Assembly (NCBI GenBank): GCA_016717165.1
Contig: JADKGA010000001.1
Location: 1-64,000, forward strand
Direction: 5' to 3'
Length of the DNA stretch: 64,000 nt
Source of the DNA: Candidatus Lutibacillus vidarii
Lineage (GTDB): Bacteria > Actinomycetota > Actinomycetes > Actinomycetales > Dermatophilaceae
Shown: positions 35,792-43,906 of the stretch, one piece after another
Numbering within the stretch: the stretch's first letter is position 1
Layout: the number at the start of each line of letters is the position of its first letter
Position numbers and translations under genes: made by a program
The notes under the pieces: generated by a model
The model's input: only the letters and a program-made list of their open reading frames with translations
Database searches by the model: none
What the model was told of the DNA's origin: nothing

Positions 35792-36886
35792 ATGACGTCC
35801 CAGATCACCGCACCGCCACAGCTGTTCACCCGTTCGGACCTGGTCATCCTCGGCGGCGCCGCGGTGGCGGTCGTGCTTGCGGGCGTGACCCGGTTCGTCC
35901 CCACGGGCGCGGTCCTGCCGTTCCTCTGCTCCGCGGTGGCCGTCACCTTGCTCGCCTCACTCGTCGGGCGCTCGGTCGAGCAGCTCGGCGACCGGTTCGG
36001 GCCGGGCGCCACCGGGGTGCTCCAGTCGGCGCTGGGTAACCTCCCGGAGCTGTTCATCGCCCTCTTTGCGCTCAAGGCCGGGCTGGTCAAGGTGGTCCAG
36101 GCCGCTCTCATCGGGTCGATCCTGGCGAACCTGCTCCTCGTCCTGGGCCTGTGCTTCCTCGTCGGAGGCCTCAAGCACGGCACCCAACGGCTGGACTCCG
36201 AACGGGCCCGCAGCATCATCGTCCTCATGGTGCTCTCGGTGGCGGCCATGGTCGTGCCGTCGCTCGCGTTCTATGTCCACACCCCGGCCGAGCCGCACGA
36301 GAACACCCTGTCGATCCTCGTCTCGGTGGTTCTCCTCGTCATCTTCGTCGTCACTCTGCCCGCGTCCTTGCGCCGCGGGTCGACACCGGCCGAGCCGACC
36401 GCCGAGATGCACCAGGAGGCGCCACGGTGGCCGGTCTGGCTTGCCGTCGGCCTGCTCGCCCTCGCTGCGGCGCTGGCCGCCTTCGTCTCGGACTGGTTCG
36501 TCATCGCCCTGGAACCGGCCATGTCGGCGCTGCACATCTCGGAGGCCTTCGCGGGTCTGGTCGTCGTCGCCATTGCCGGCAACGCGATCGAGAATGTCGT
36601 CGGTATCCAGCTCGCCGCGGCGGGCCGCTCGGAGTACGCCTTCTCGGTCGTCGTCAACTCCCCGATGCAGATCGCCCTGGTCCTGGCGCCGTTGCTCGTC
36701 ATCCTCTCCCAGGTCTTCGGGTTCGCCACGTTGACGCTGGTCTTCCCGCCGATGCTCGTCGTCGCCGTGGTGATCGCGGTCATCCTCGCGGCGTTCATCA
36801 CCTTTGACGGGGAGTCCACCTGGGCCGAAGGCGCCACCCTCATCGGCCTGTATGTCGTCATCGCCGCCTCGTTCTGGTGGGGCTAG
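35792..36886 (+). CDS. CaCA-family calcium/proton antiporter
   Basis: Integral membrane protein of 364 aa with about ten to eleven helices. The two alpha-repeats of the CaCA family are present: QSALGNLPELFIALFALKAG with IGSILANLLLVLGLCFLVGG in the first half, and AIAGNAIENVVGIQLAAAG with SPMQIALVLAPLLVILSQ in the second. GN(x)PE and GNAIEN carry the ion-binding acidic residues. Expected to export Ca2+ (or another cation) in exchange for protons. ATG 35792 begins MTSQITAPP. Single gene; the stop is followed by a 14-base repeat. Confidence 0.88.
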   Translation: MTSQITAPPQLFTRSDLVILGGAAVAVVLAGVTRFVPTGAVLPFLCSAVAVTLLASLVGRSVEQLGDRFGPGATGVLQSALGNLPELFIALFALKAGLVKVVQAALIGSILANLLLVLGLCFLVGGLKHGTQRLDSERARSIIVLMVLSVAAMVVPSLAFYVHTPAEPHENTLSILVSVVLLVIFVVTLPASLRRGSTPAEPTAEMHQEAPRWPVWLAVGLLALAAALAAFVSDWFVIALEPAMSALHISEAFAGLVVVAIAGNAIENVVGIQLAAAGRSEYAFSVVVNSPMQIALVLAPLLVILSQVFGFATLTLVFPPMLVVAVVIAVILAAFITFDGESTWAEGATLIGLYVVIAASFWWG

Positions 36887-36950
36887 TGGGCGTGGCCGAG
36901 TGGGCGTGGCCGAGTCGGGAGCTGGGCCACTCGTCCGTGCCGAGCGACAG

Positions 36951-37844
36951 TCAGCCGGTGAGGTCGGCGTAGAAGTCGTGGATGTGCGCCTCGACGAGGT
37001 CGGCGGCCCAGGCGCCGTCTCCGGCGCGGAGGGCGTCGTGGATGCCGTCGTGCTCGCGGCAGAGCCGCCGCTGGGTGGCCCGGAAGTCGGGCAGGGCGCT
37101 GAGCCGGTCCAGCAGCGTGCCCCGCATCGCCTGGCGCAGCGCGATCGTCATCTCGGTGACCAGTGGGTTGCCACTCGCCCGGGCGATGGCGACGTGGAAG
37201 GCCGTGTCGTGCTCGTTGAACTCCGCGACGGTGACCTGCTCACCCGCCATGACGTCCAGGTGAGTCCGCATCGCCGCCCAGTCGGGCGCGAGGGCGTGGG
37301 CAGCGGCCAGACGTGCCGACTCGCGTTCCAGCGCGATCCGCGCCCGGACCACGTCCGCGGTCTCGACGGAGGCGAGCAGGACGTGCAGCTCGATGAGCCG
37401 GGCCAGGGCGTCGGCCGGACCGGCGTGGAGGAAGGTCCCTGCGTCGGGGCCTGAACCGGTGGCGGTCCGCGCGACGCCGAGGGCCTTGAGGACGCCCACC
37501 GCCTCACGCACCGCGACCCGGCTGACCCCGAGCGCCCCGGCGAGCTCGCGTTCCGAGGGGAGGCGGTCTCCTGCGCGGATCCGCCCCGCCGCGAGCTGTT
37601 CGCGGACGCGGTCCAGGACCAGCTCGTAGGTGGCCTGACGGGCGACCGGCTCCCAGCCCGTCGCGGCAGCCGGGGCTGGCGCGGCCGCGGTGTGCGCAGT
37701 CCCCTCGGTGGGTTCGGTTGCCACCGCCGGAGGGGACTCCCGCCGGTCCGTTGCCTGTCGCTCTGAACGCGCCGACCGCTGCGTCTTGGGCAGCACCGTG
37801 TGCTGACTCGGGGGAACACCGGCAGGTGCCTTGGGCGCGCTCAC
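36951..37844 (-). CDS. lldR: FadR-type GntR regulator of lactate/glycolate genes (LldR-like)
   Basis: Regulator of 297 aa, from GTG 37844 after GGAGG. After a Pro/Ala-rich N-terminal tail of about 75 residues comes the GntR winged helix (VLDRVREQLAAGRIRAGDRL PSERELAGALGVSRVAVREA) and the FCD domain with EHDTAFHVAIARASGNP and DGIHDALRAGDGAWAADLVEAH carrying the metal-binding Asp/His residues. The divergent gene is a lactate permease, and a palindrome TGGTCAGACCA fits the FadR-type TNGTNNNACNA operator. It very probably represses the operon and is released by lactate or glycolate. Confidence 0.84.
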   Translation of the reverse strand: MSAPKAPAGVPPSQHTVLPKTQRSARSERQATDRRESPPAVATEPTEGTAHTAAAPAPAAATGWEPVARQATYELVLDRVREQLAAGRIRAGDRLPSERELAGALGVSRVAVREAVGVLKALGVARTATGSGPDAGTFLHAGPADALARLIELHVLLASVETADVVRARIALERESARLAAAHALAPDWAAMRTHLDVMAGEQVTVAEFNEHDTAFHVAIARASGNPLVTEMTIALRQAMRGTLLDRLSALPDFRATQRRLCREHDGIHDALRAGDGAWAADLVEAHIHDFYADLTG

Positions 37845-37995
37845 GGCTCCTCCATCGTCGTGTCCAGGCCCGCAGCGCTTCCGTTGACGACAAGCCAGGC
37901 GGAGGAATCGGACATTGCAGTCATCCGTTCGGCGCGCTGGTGAGACCGCCGGGCGCATCGGACTCTCCTGATCGGGTCCCACGGTACGACAACCC

Positions 37996-38051
37996 TTGCG
38001 GCCTGACCACTGTCCTCTTACGTTGTATGACATCGCTGTGGTCAGACCACA
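37996..38051 (+). promoter_or_regulatory. Promoter and FadR-type operator of lldP operon
   Basis: A TTGCGG (-35, 37996-38001), 17-base spacer and TACGTT (-10, 38019-38024) form a plausible promoter. Right after the expected start lies a perfect palindrome TGTGGTC-A-GACCACA (38037-38051), matching the GntR/FadR consensus TNGTNNNACNA. A half site CTGACCA at 38003-38009 lies in the spacer. Position implies repression by blocking the polymerase. Confidence 0.65.
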
Positions 38052-38068
38052 TGAGAGGACAACCAACG

Positions 38069-39862
38069 ATGCTGTACTCCCTCCCCAGCCAGCTCGACAC
38101 CCTTCTCAGCCAGCTGCCCTCCCTCCCGGGTGCGCCCGCGTCCGCCCAGATGCCTTTCGCGGACGGTGACTTCACCCAGAAGCTCGACCCGGTCGCCAAC
38201 AGCCTTGCGGCGTCGGCGGTCGTCGGCATCGTCCCCTTGCTCGTCGTCTTCCTCCTGCTCGGGGTGTTCAAGACCAAGGCGTATGTCGCCGCGCTCTCCG
38301 GGCTGGCGGCGGCGATCCTCGTCGCCGTGCTGGCGTACCACATGCCCGTCGGTCTCGCGCTGCTGGCGGGGACCCAAGGCGGTGTCTTCGGCGTCGTTCC
38401 GATCATGTGGATCGTCCTGTGCGCCATCTGGCTCTACCAGCTCACCGTGACGAGCGGGCGCTTCGAGGACCTCCGGGACGTCTTCGACTCGATCAGCGAC
38501 GACCCCCGCATCCAGGCGCTGCTCATCGCCTTCTGTTTCGGTGGGCTGCTCGAGGCCCTCGCCGGTTTCGGTGCTCCGGTGGCGATCACCGCGACGATGA
38601 TCATCGCCCTCGGTGTCGCCCCCCTCCGCACCGCCGGAACCGTCCTCCTCGCCAACACCGCACCCGTGGCCTTCGGCGCCATCGCCATCCCGATCACCAC
38701 GGCCGGCGCCCTCACCGGCATACCGGCAGCCCAGATCGGGGCGGTCACCGGACGCCAGGCGCCGATCCTCGCGCTCTTCGTCCCCCTCTTGCTCCTTCTC
38801 ATCGTCGATGGTCGGCGCGGGCTGCGCGAGGTATGGCCGGTCGCCCTGGTCACCGGTCTCGGCTTCGCGCTGGCCCAGTTCGTCACGTCCAACTACATCT
38901 CCGTCGAGCTCACCGATATCGTCGCCTCGCTCGCCGGGCTCGCCGGGGCCGTCATCTTCCTGCGGTTCTGGCAGCCGGTCGGGTCCGCCGAGGCTCGCGA
39001 CCGGCTTGCCGCCGAGCGGGACGCCCAGATGGGCGCCGGAACCTTCACCGCCCACGTCCCTCGCCCGCTCACCGCCCACCGGGTCTGGATGGGGCTCTTC
39101 CCCTACCTGCTCGTCGTTGCGGTCTTCTCCGCCTCCAAGCTCGTCACGCCGATCAAGAACTTCCTCGTCGGCAACCCCGCGGTGAAGAACGCCGCGGGCG
39201 CGCAGATCGACTTCGGCACCGACGTCAAGATCGCCTGGCCGGGCCTGGACGGGCACGTCCTGGGCGCCAACGGCAAGCCGGTCGGAGCCACGGTCTACAC
39301 CCTCCCCTGGCTGTCCAGCCCCGGGACCTTGCTGCTCATCTGCGGCATCATCGTCGCGCTCGTCTACCGGGTCTCGGCGAGCACCGCGGCCAAGGACTTC
39401 CTCGACACCGTCCGCAAGCTGAAGACCGCCATCCTCACGGTCGCCTCGGTGCTCGCCCTGGCCTATGTCATGAACCTCTCCGGCCAGACCATCACCATCG
39501 GCACCTGGGTTGCCGGCACCGGCGCCTTCTTCGCCTTCCTTTCCCCGGTCCTGGGCTGGTTCGGCACCGCGGTCACCGGCTCCGACACCAGCGCCAACGC
39601 GCTCTTCGCCAAGCTGCAGGCCACCGCCGGTGCCAAGGCGGGCATCGACCCGACCCTGCTCGTCTCCGCGAACACCACCGGCGGGGTGGTGGGGAAGATG
39701 GTCTCGCCGCAGAATCTCACCATCGCAGCGAGCTCGGTGAAGCTGGACGGAAAGGAGTCGGTCATCCTCCGGACGATGCTCCCGTGGAGCCTTGGCCTGC
39801 TCCTCTTCCTGTGCGTCCTGGTCTACCTCCAGTCGACCGTGCTCTCGTGGATGCTGCCGTGA
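38069..39862 (+). CDS. lldP: L-lactate (glycolate) permease, LctP family
   Basis: Integral membrane protein of 597 aa with 12-14 helices, the usual size of LctP permeases. Family markers: GGLLEALAGFGAPVAITATM (signature), TAPVAFGAIAIPITTAGALTG, YVMNLSGQTITIGTW, GWFGTAVTGSDTSANALFA and SANTTGGVVGKMVSPQNLTI. It takes up lactate or glycolate with protons. AGAGGA stands ten bases before ATG 38069. First gene of the operon; its TGA overlaps the GTG of the oxidase gene. The divergent LldR-like regulator and its operator lie upstream. Confidence 0.92.
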   Translation: MLYSLPSQLDTLLSQLPSLPGAPASAQMPFADGDFTQKLDPVANSLAASAVVGIVPLLVVFLLLGVFKTKAYVAALSGLAAAILVAVLAYHMPVGLALLAGTQGGVFGVVPIMWIVLCAIWLYQLTVTSGRFEDLRDVFDSISDDPRIQALLIAFCFGGLLEALAGFGAPVAITATMIIALGVAPLRTAGTVLLANTAPVAFGAIAIPITTAGALTGIPAAQIGAVTGRQAPILALFVPLLLLLIVDGRRGLREVWPVALVTGLGFALAQFVTSNYISVELTDIVASLAGLAGAVIFLRFWQPVGSAEARDRLAAERDAQMGAGTFTAHVPRPLTAHRVWMGLFPYLLVVAVFSASKLVTPIKNFLVGNPAVKNAAGAQIDFGTDVKIAWPGLDGHVLGANGKPVGATVYTLPWLSSPGTLLLICGIIVALVYRVSASTAAKDFLDTVRKLKTAILTVASVLALAYVMNLSGQTITIGTWVAGTGAFFAFLSPVLGWFGTAVTGSDTSANALFAKLQATAGAKAGIDPTLLVSANTTGGVVGKMVSPQNLTIAASSVKLDGKESVILRTMLPWSLGLLLFLCVLVYLQSTVLSWMLP

Positions 39863-41271
39863 ACGCCGCATCGAGCGGCCCGCGCGCGGCGCACCTCGAC
39901 CCGGACACCGTGGCCCAGCTGCGCCGGATCGTCGGTGACAGCCACGTCCTGCTCACCGACGGGGACGTCGAGCCGTACTCCCGGGACGCCACTCCGCTGT
40001 TCCGCGCCCGGCCTGACGCGGTCGTGCTCCCGGCGACGACCTCCGAGGTCAGCGCGATCCTCCGCCTGGCGACGGAGCGCGGCATACCGGTGGTTCCTCG
40101 CGGGGCCGGCTCCAACCTTGCCGCTGCCACCGTCGCCGAGCGCGGCGGGATCGTCATGGTCCTCACCCGGATGACCGCCATCAAGGAGATCAGCGCCGAC
40201 GAGCTGCTCGCCGTCGTCGAGCCCGGCGTCACCACCGCCGAGCTCGCCGACACCGCAGCGTTGCAGGGCCTGCTCTACGCCCCCGACCCGGGCAGCCGCA
40301 CGGTCGCCACGGTCGGCGGGAATGTCGCCATGTGCGCGGGTGGGCTGCGCGGCCTCAAGTATGGCGTCACGCGCAACTACGTCCTGGGCCTCGAGGCGGT
40401 GCTGCCCACCGGCGAGGTGATCCGCACCGGCGGCCGACTGTGGAAGGACGTCGCGGGCTATGACCTCACCCGGCTGCTCACCGGCTCCGAGGGCACCCTC
40501 GCGGTGATCACCGAGGTCACGGTGGCGTTGCTGCCCATGCCGGCGGTCGCGAGAACGGGCGTCGCCTACTTCGACTCCCTGTCCGACGCGGGCCGGGCGG
40601 TCGCGGGCGTCATCCGCGACGGGCTGGTCCCGGCGACCTTGGAGTTCCTCGACAACCGCTGCGTCAACGCCGTCGAGGACTTCGCCCACCTCGGCCTGGA
40701 CCGCCAAGCCGGCGCCCTGCTCCTCTTCGGCGACGACGGCACGCCGGAGGCGGTCGAGCGGTCGCTGGGCATCATGGCTGCAACCTGCGAACGGGTCGGT
40801 GCGCGCGGGGTCACCATGGCCCGCGATGTCGCCGAGTCCGAGGCGTTGCTCACCGCGCGGCGCTGCTCGCTGCCGGCGCTGGCCCGGCTCGCCCCGATCA
40901 CGCTCCTCGAGGACGCCACCGTCCCGCGGCCGAAGATCGCCGAGATGGTCGACCGGATCGAGGCGATCAGCGCCCGGCACCAGGTCGTCTGCGCCACCTT
41001 CGGTCACGCCGGCGACGGCAACCTCCACCCGACGATCGTCTTCGACCCCGCAGACGGCGACGTGCGCCACCGGGCCGAAGCGGCCTTCGGCGAGATCTTC
41101 GCCGCGGCGATGGACCTCGGCGGGACCATCACCGGGGAGCACGGCGTCGGCGCGGCGAAGCGGGGCTACCTCCAGGCCCGCCTCGGTGCGGACCAGATGG
41201 CCCTGCTGCGCCGGCTCAAGGCCGCCTTCGACCCGGCCGGGATCCTCAACCCCGGGAAGCTCGGGTCATGA
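39859..41271 (+). CDS. glcD: FAD-binding lactate/glycolate oxidase subunit (GlcD-like)
   Basis: Flavoprotein of 470 aa beginning at GTG 39859, overlapping the permease stop (GTGA). The FAD-binding type 4 domain has PDAVVLPATTSEVSAILRLA, VVPRGAGSNLAAATV and the flavin loop PDPGSRTVATVGGNVAMCAG. The substrate-side domain ends TFGHAGDGNLHPTIVFDPAD, GEHGVGAAKRGYLQARLG and PAGILNPGKLGS, as in GlcD and D-lactate dehydrogenases. It oxidises glycolate or D-lactate to the oxo acid and passes electrons to the Fe-S subunit encoded next. Membrane-associated through its partner. Confidence 0.9.
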   Translation: MNAASSGPRAAHLDPDTVAQLRRIVGDSHVLLTDGDVEPYSRDATPLFRARPDAVVLPATTSEVSAILRLATERGIPVVPRGAGSNLAAATVAERGGIVMVLTRMTAIKEISADELLAVVEPGVTTAELADTAALQGLLYAPDPGSRTVATVGGNVAMCAGGLRGLKYGVTRNYVLGLEAVLPTGEVIRTGGRLWKDVAGYDLTRLLTGSEGTLAVITEVTVALLPMPAVARTGVAYFDSLSDAGRAVAGVIRDGLVPATLEFLDNRCVNAVEDFAHLGLDRQAGALLLFGDDGTPEAVERSLGIMAATCERVGARGVTMARDVAESEALLTARRCSLPALARLAPITLLEDATVPRPKIAEMVDRIEAISARHQVVCATFGHAGDGNLHPTIVFDPADGDVRHRAEAAFGEIFAAAMDLGGTITGEHGVGAAKRGYLQARLGADQMALLRRLKAAFDPAGILNPGKLGS

Positions 41272-42416
41272 CCGGCCCGGGCCACTCCGCGACAGCGCCT
41301 ATCCCGGCGGAGCCGGGCGCGAGCGCCGCGGCGGCATACCGCGCGGGGATCTTCGACCCCACCGTGCTGTCGGCGTGCATCTCCTGCGGCTTCTGCCTGC
41401 CGGTCTGCCCGACCTACGCGCAGACCAAGCTGGAGAACTCCTCACCGCGCGGCCGGATCACCCTCATGCGGGCCCTCGAGGAGGGCCGCCTCGACGAGGA
41501 CGACCCCACCCTGCAGCACCAGGCCGGGCTCTGCCTGGGCTGTCGGGCCTGCGAGACGGTGTGCCCCGCGGGGGTCAAGTACGGCGAGCTGCTCGAACAG
41601 TGGCGCGACCACCAGTGGCGGGGGCGGCATACCCCGCCGATCGCCGGTGCGCTGCGTGCGGGCGTGCGGGTCACCCCGGCGCTGGCGGTCGGCGGGCTGC
41701 TGCGGGGCGCCGCCCGCACCACCGGTGCACCCGAGCCGGACCGGCCGCACCTCATGCTCGGCTGCCTCGAACGCTCGCTCTACCCCAAGGTGAGCCGGGC
41801 GGCGCTGCGGCTCATCCCGGACGCCGACGTGCCCGAGGGTCAGGGCTGCTGTGGTGCGCTGCACGCCCACAACGGCGGCTCCCGGGAGGCGGCCGAGATG
41901 GCCCAGCGGCTCGGGGAGCGGATGCCCGGCACCATCGTGTCGACCTCGGGCGGGTGCGCGGCGTACCTCGCCCACCAGCTCGGGCACGACCGGGTCAAGG
42001 AGGTCGGCGAGTTCCTGCTGAGCCGCTGGGACGAGAACCCCGCGAGTATGCCGCCGCTGCGCCCGATCCTCGTCGACGGTCGTCCGGCGCGGGTGGGGGT
42101 CAAGGACTCGTGCCAGCTGCGCAACGGCCTCGGCGTCTTCGCGCAGTCCCGGGCGCTGGTCGGTCGGGTGGCCGAGCTCGTCGAGCTGCCCTCGGCCGGG
42201 GTGTGCTGCGGTGGCGCGGGGACCTATTCGATGCTTCAGCCGGAAATGTCCCGCGCAGTCCTCGACCCTACGCTGACCCAGGCCCGCGACCTGGGGCTGG
42301 ACTACCTCGTCTCACTCAACGTCGTCTGCACCCGCCAGCTGGCCTCCGGGGTGCGGCGGGCGAAGCTGCCCGTGCGGGTGCTGCACCTGGTCGAGCTGCT
42401 CGAGCTCGCGCTCTGA
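41268..42416 (+). CDS. glcF: Fe-S electron-transfer subunit (GlcF-like)
   Basis: Protein of 382 aa, overlapping the GlcD gene as ATGA. Two [4Fe-4S] motifs lie near the N-terminus: CISCGFCLPVCPTY and CLGCRACETVCPAG. Two CCG domains follow, with GCLERSLYPKV, GQGCCGALHAHNGG, VKDSCQLRNGLG and GVCCGGAGTYSMLQPEMS, the typical C-terminal cysteines of GlcF/HdrB proteins. It accepts electrons from the flavin subunit and passes them to the quinone pool. Last gene of the lactate/glycolate operon. A separate GlcE subunit is absent. Confidence 0.9.
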   Translation: MTGPGHSATAPIPAEPGASAAAAYRAGIFDPTVLSACISCGFCLPVCPTYAQTKLENSSPRGRITLMRALEEGRLDEDDPTLQHQAGLCLGCRACETVCPAGVKYGELLEQWRDHQWRGRHTPPIAGALRAGVRVTPALAVGGLLRGAARTTGAPEPDRPHLMLGCLERSLYPKVSRAALRLIPDADVPEGQGCCGALHAHNGGSREAAEMAQRLGERMPGTIVSTSGGCAAYLAHQLGHDRVKEVGEFLLSRWDENPASMPPLRPILVDGRPARVGVKDSCQLRNGLGVFAQSRALVGRVAELVELPSAGVCCGGAGTYSMLQPEMSRAVLDPTLTQARDLGLDYLVSLNVVCTRQLASGVRRAKLPVRVLHLVELLELAL

Positions 42417-42489
42417 GGGCTGACGGTCTGCCGCTGCCTCGTGGTCGGGGGTCTCGGGTCCCCTTTCCCGGCTGCCGCGAGGCATCGAA

Positions 42490-42560
42490 ACGTGCAGTAG
42501 TCGCGCCGCGGGGCGACATACCGGGGCAAAACACCCGGCCACGGGCGCTACTGCACGTTC
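42490..42560. repeat. Intergenic inverted repeat after glcF
   Basis: AACGTGCAGTAG (42490-42501) is repeated in reverse complement at 42549-42560, and after a one-base bulge CGC pairs as well. The 40-base loop holds GGGGCGACATACCGGGGCAA. It lies 70 bases after the glcF stop and could end transcription, or be a mobile palindromic unit. Seen once in the window. Confidence 0.6.
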
Positions 42561-42693
42561 CACTGTCCTGCGCGGCGCTCCCGAGGGGCGTTCCGCGGGC
42601 CGCGGCGGGGGAGGACCGGGGTTGTGTGACGCGGCGCGGCGCGGCAGGGTGAAGGGCAACCGGTTCGTCGCCGTCGATCGTCAAGGAGGACTC

Positions 42694-43122
42694 GTGGCCA
42701 CTACTCGTATGGCGTCCGCGCATTGGGAAGGTTCGCTCATGCAGGGCGCGGGCGAGGTGACCTTTGACTCCTCGGGCCTGGGCACCCACCCCGTGACCTG
42801 GCCGTCCCGGGCCGAGGAACCCAATGGGCGCACCTCACCCGAGGAGCTCATCGCCGCGGCGCACGCGACGTGCTACTCGATGGCGCTCTCGCACGGGCTC
42901 GCCGGTGCCGGAACGCCGGCCACGTCGATCGACACCTCTGCCGAGGTGACTTTCGTACCGGGAACCGGGATCACCCAGATCGCGCTGGCTGTCGTGGGGC
43001 GGGTGCCCGGGCTGGACGCCGAGGGCTTCCAGACTGCGGCCGAGGCGGCGAAGACCGGTTGCCCGGTGAGCAAGGCGCTCGCCGCCGTACCGATCTCGCT
43101 CGCCGTCACCTTCGTCGACTGA
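42694..43122 (+). CDS. osmC: OsmC-family peroxiredoxin
   Basis: Protein of 142 aa; a perfect AAGGAGGA at 42683-42690 sets GTG 42694 as the start. OsmC/Ohr core: ASAHWEGSLMQGAGEVTFDS, SPEELIAAAHATCYSMALSH (peroxidatic Cys in the helix ATCYSM), and AKTGCPVSKALAAVPISLAV (second Cys). It reduces organic hydroperoxides in the cytoplasm with dihydrolipoyl or mycothiol-type reductants. The arrangement is that of osmotically inducible OsmC. Single gene, convergent with yceI. Confidence 0.9.
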   Translation: MATTRMASAHWEGSLMQGAGEVTFDSSGLGTHPVTWPSRAEEPNGRTSPEELIAAAHATCYSMALSHGLAGAGTPATSIDTSAEVTFVPGTGITQIALAVVGRVPGLDAEGFQTAAEAAKTGCPVSKALAAVPISLAVTFVD

Positions 43123-43131
43123 CGCCGCCCG

Positions 43132-43698
43132 TCAGGAGCCCGAGGCCTCGCCGAAGGCAGCGACGACCTCGAAGCGGACCTCGTCCTTGACCTTGAGCGC
43201 TCCGAGGAAGGCCGTGAACGGCTTGATGCCGAACCGGCTCTGAACCACCTCGCCGCTGACCCGCCACTGGTCGTCGCCGACCCGGCCGACCCGGTTGAGG
43301 GCGAGGTCCTGCGGGGCGGTCTGACCGTGCAGGGTCAGCTCGCCGTGGATCGTCGCGGCATCCCACGTGCCGGTCACCGAGGTCGAGGTGAAGGTGAGCG
43401 CTGGGTAACGGTCGACGGCGAGCGCCTTCCGGGCGTTCTTCTCGATGTCGGCGATATTGTCGCTGGTCAGGGGCATCGCGCCGCCGATGCCTTCGACCAC
43501 CTCGAGGGTGCTGAGGTCGGCCGTCACGGCGAGCGTGCAGGCCGCGAGGTCCTCGTCGATGTGGACCGCTGCGGTCCAGTGCCCTACCTCGAGGGTGAGG
43601 TCGTGCCCGACGGAGGCGGCCATCCCCTCTCGGCCGGTGAACACCGTCAGGGTCGCGTGCTCGGGGAGGAGCTCGTAGTCTCCGGGCGGGATCGGCAT
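43132..43698 (-). CDS. YceI-family protein
   Basis: Protein of 188 aa with the YceI lipocalin-like pattern: GDYELLPEHATLTVFTGREG, MAASVGHDLTLEVGHWTAAV, SDNIADIEKNARKALAVDRY PALTFTSTSV and GELTLHGQTAPQDLALNRV, ending DEVRFEVVAAFGEASGS. Family members bind isoprenoid-like lipids; many are secreted, but here no signal peptide is visible, so this one is probably cytoplasmic. ATG 43698 is the start. Convergent with the OsmC gene nine bases away. Confidence 0.85.
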   Translation of the reverse strand: MPIPPGDYELLPEHATLTVFTGREGMAASVGHDLTLEVGHWTAAVHIDEDLAACTLAVTADLSTLEVVEGIGGAMPLTSDNIADIEKNARKALAVDRYPALTFTSTSVTGTWDAATIHGELTLHGQTAPQDLALNRVGRVGDDQWRVSGEVVQSRFGIKPFTAFLGALKVKDEVRFEVVAAFGEASGS

Positions 43699-43727
43699 AC
43701 CGACAGTGTCCCCGGAAGGTGGGCCGA

Positions 43728-43802
43728 TCCGGAAACCCGGCCCTCGCCTCCTCCGGAAAGCCGGCCTTCGCTTCCGCGGAAACCCGGCCTTCGCCTCCCG
43801 AG
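43728..43802. repeat. Three tandem copies of a 24-bp unit
   Basis: Units close to CGGAAACCCGGCCTTCGCCT CCC repeat three times upstream of the yceI start. They differ by a few bases. No function is evident. Confidence 0.65.
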
Positions 43803-43821
43803 AACAACCGTCGCGCGCGGC

Positions 43822-43893
43822 GGGTGCCCGAACCCCCTGGCTCGGGCACCCACCGCGTGACAGGAGCGGCCCGCTTGGGGGCTCGGGCCGCTC
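43822..43893. other. Two adjacent perfect hairpins in front of the membrane-protein gene
   Basis: First hairpin: GGGTGCCCGA (43822-43831) with its complement at 43842-43851. Second: GAGCGGCCCG (43864-43873) with its complement at 43884-43893. Both stems are perfect over ten bases. They lie between divergently oriented genes, where terminators are not needed, so an attenuating leader or a small unannotated transcript is possible. Confidence 0.5.
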
Positions 43894-43906
43894 CCGCCAC
43901 ACCACC

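Noticed and set aside
38042..39871. Long minus-strand frame opposite lldP
   Set aside because: Shadow frame dominated by Glu, Asp, Gly and Arg, typical of the strand opposite a GC-rich membrane-protein gene.
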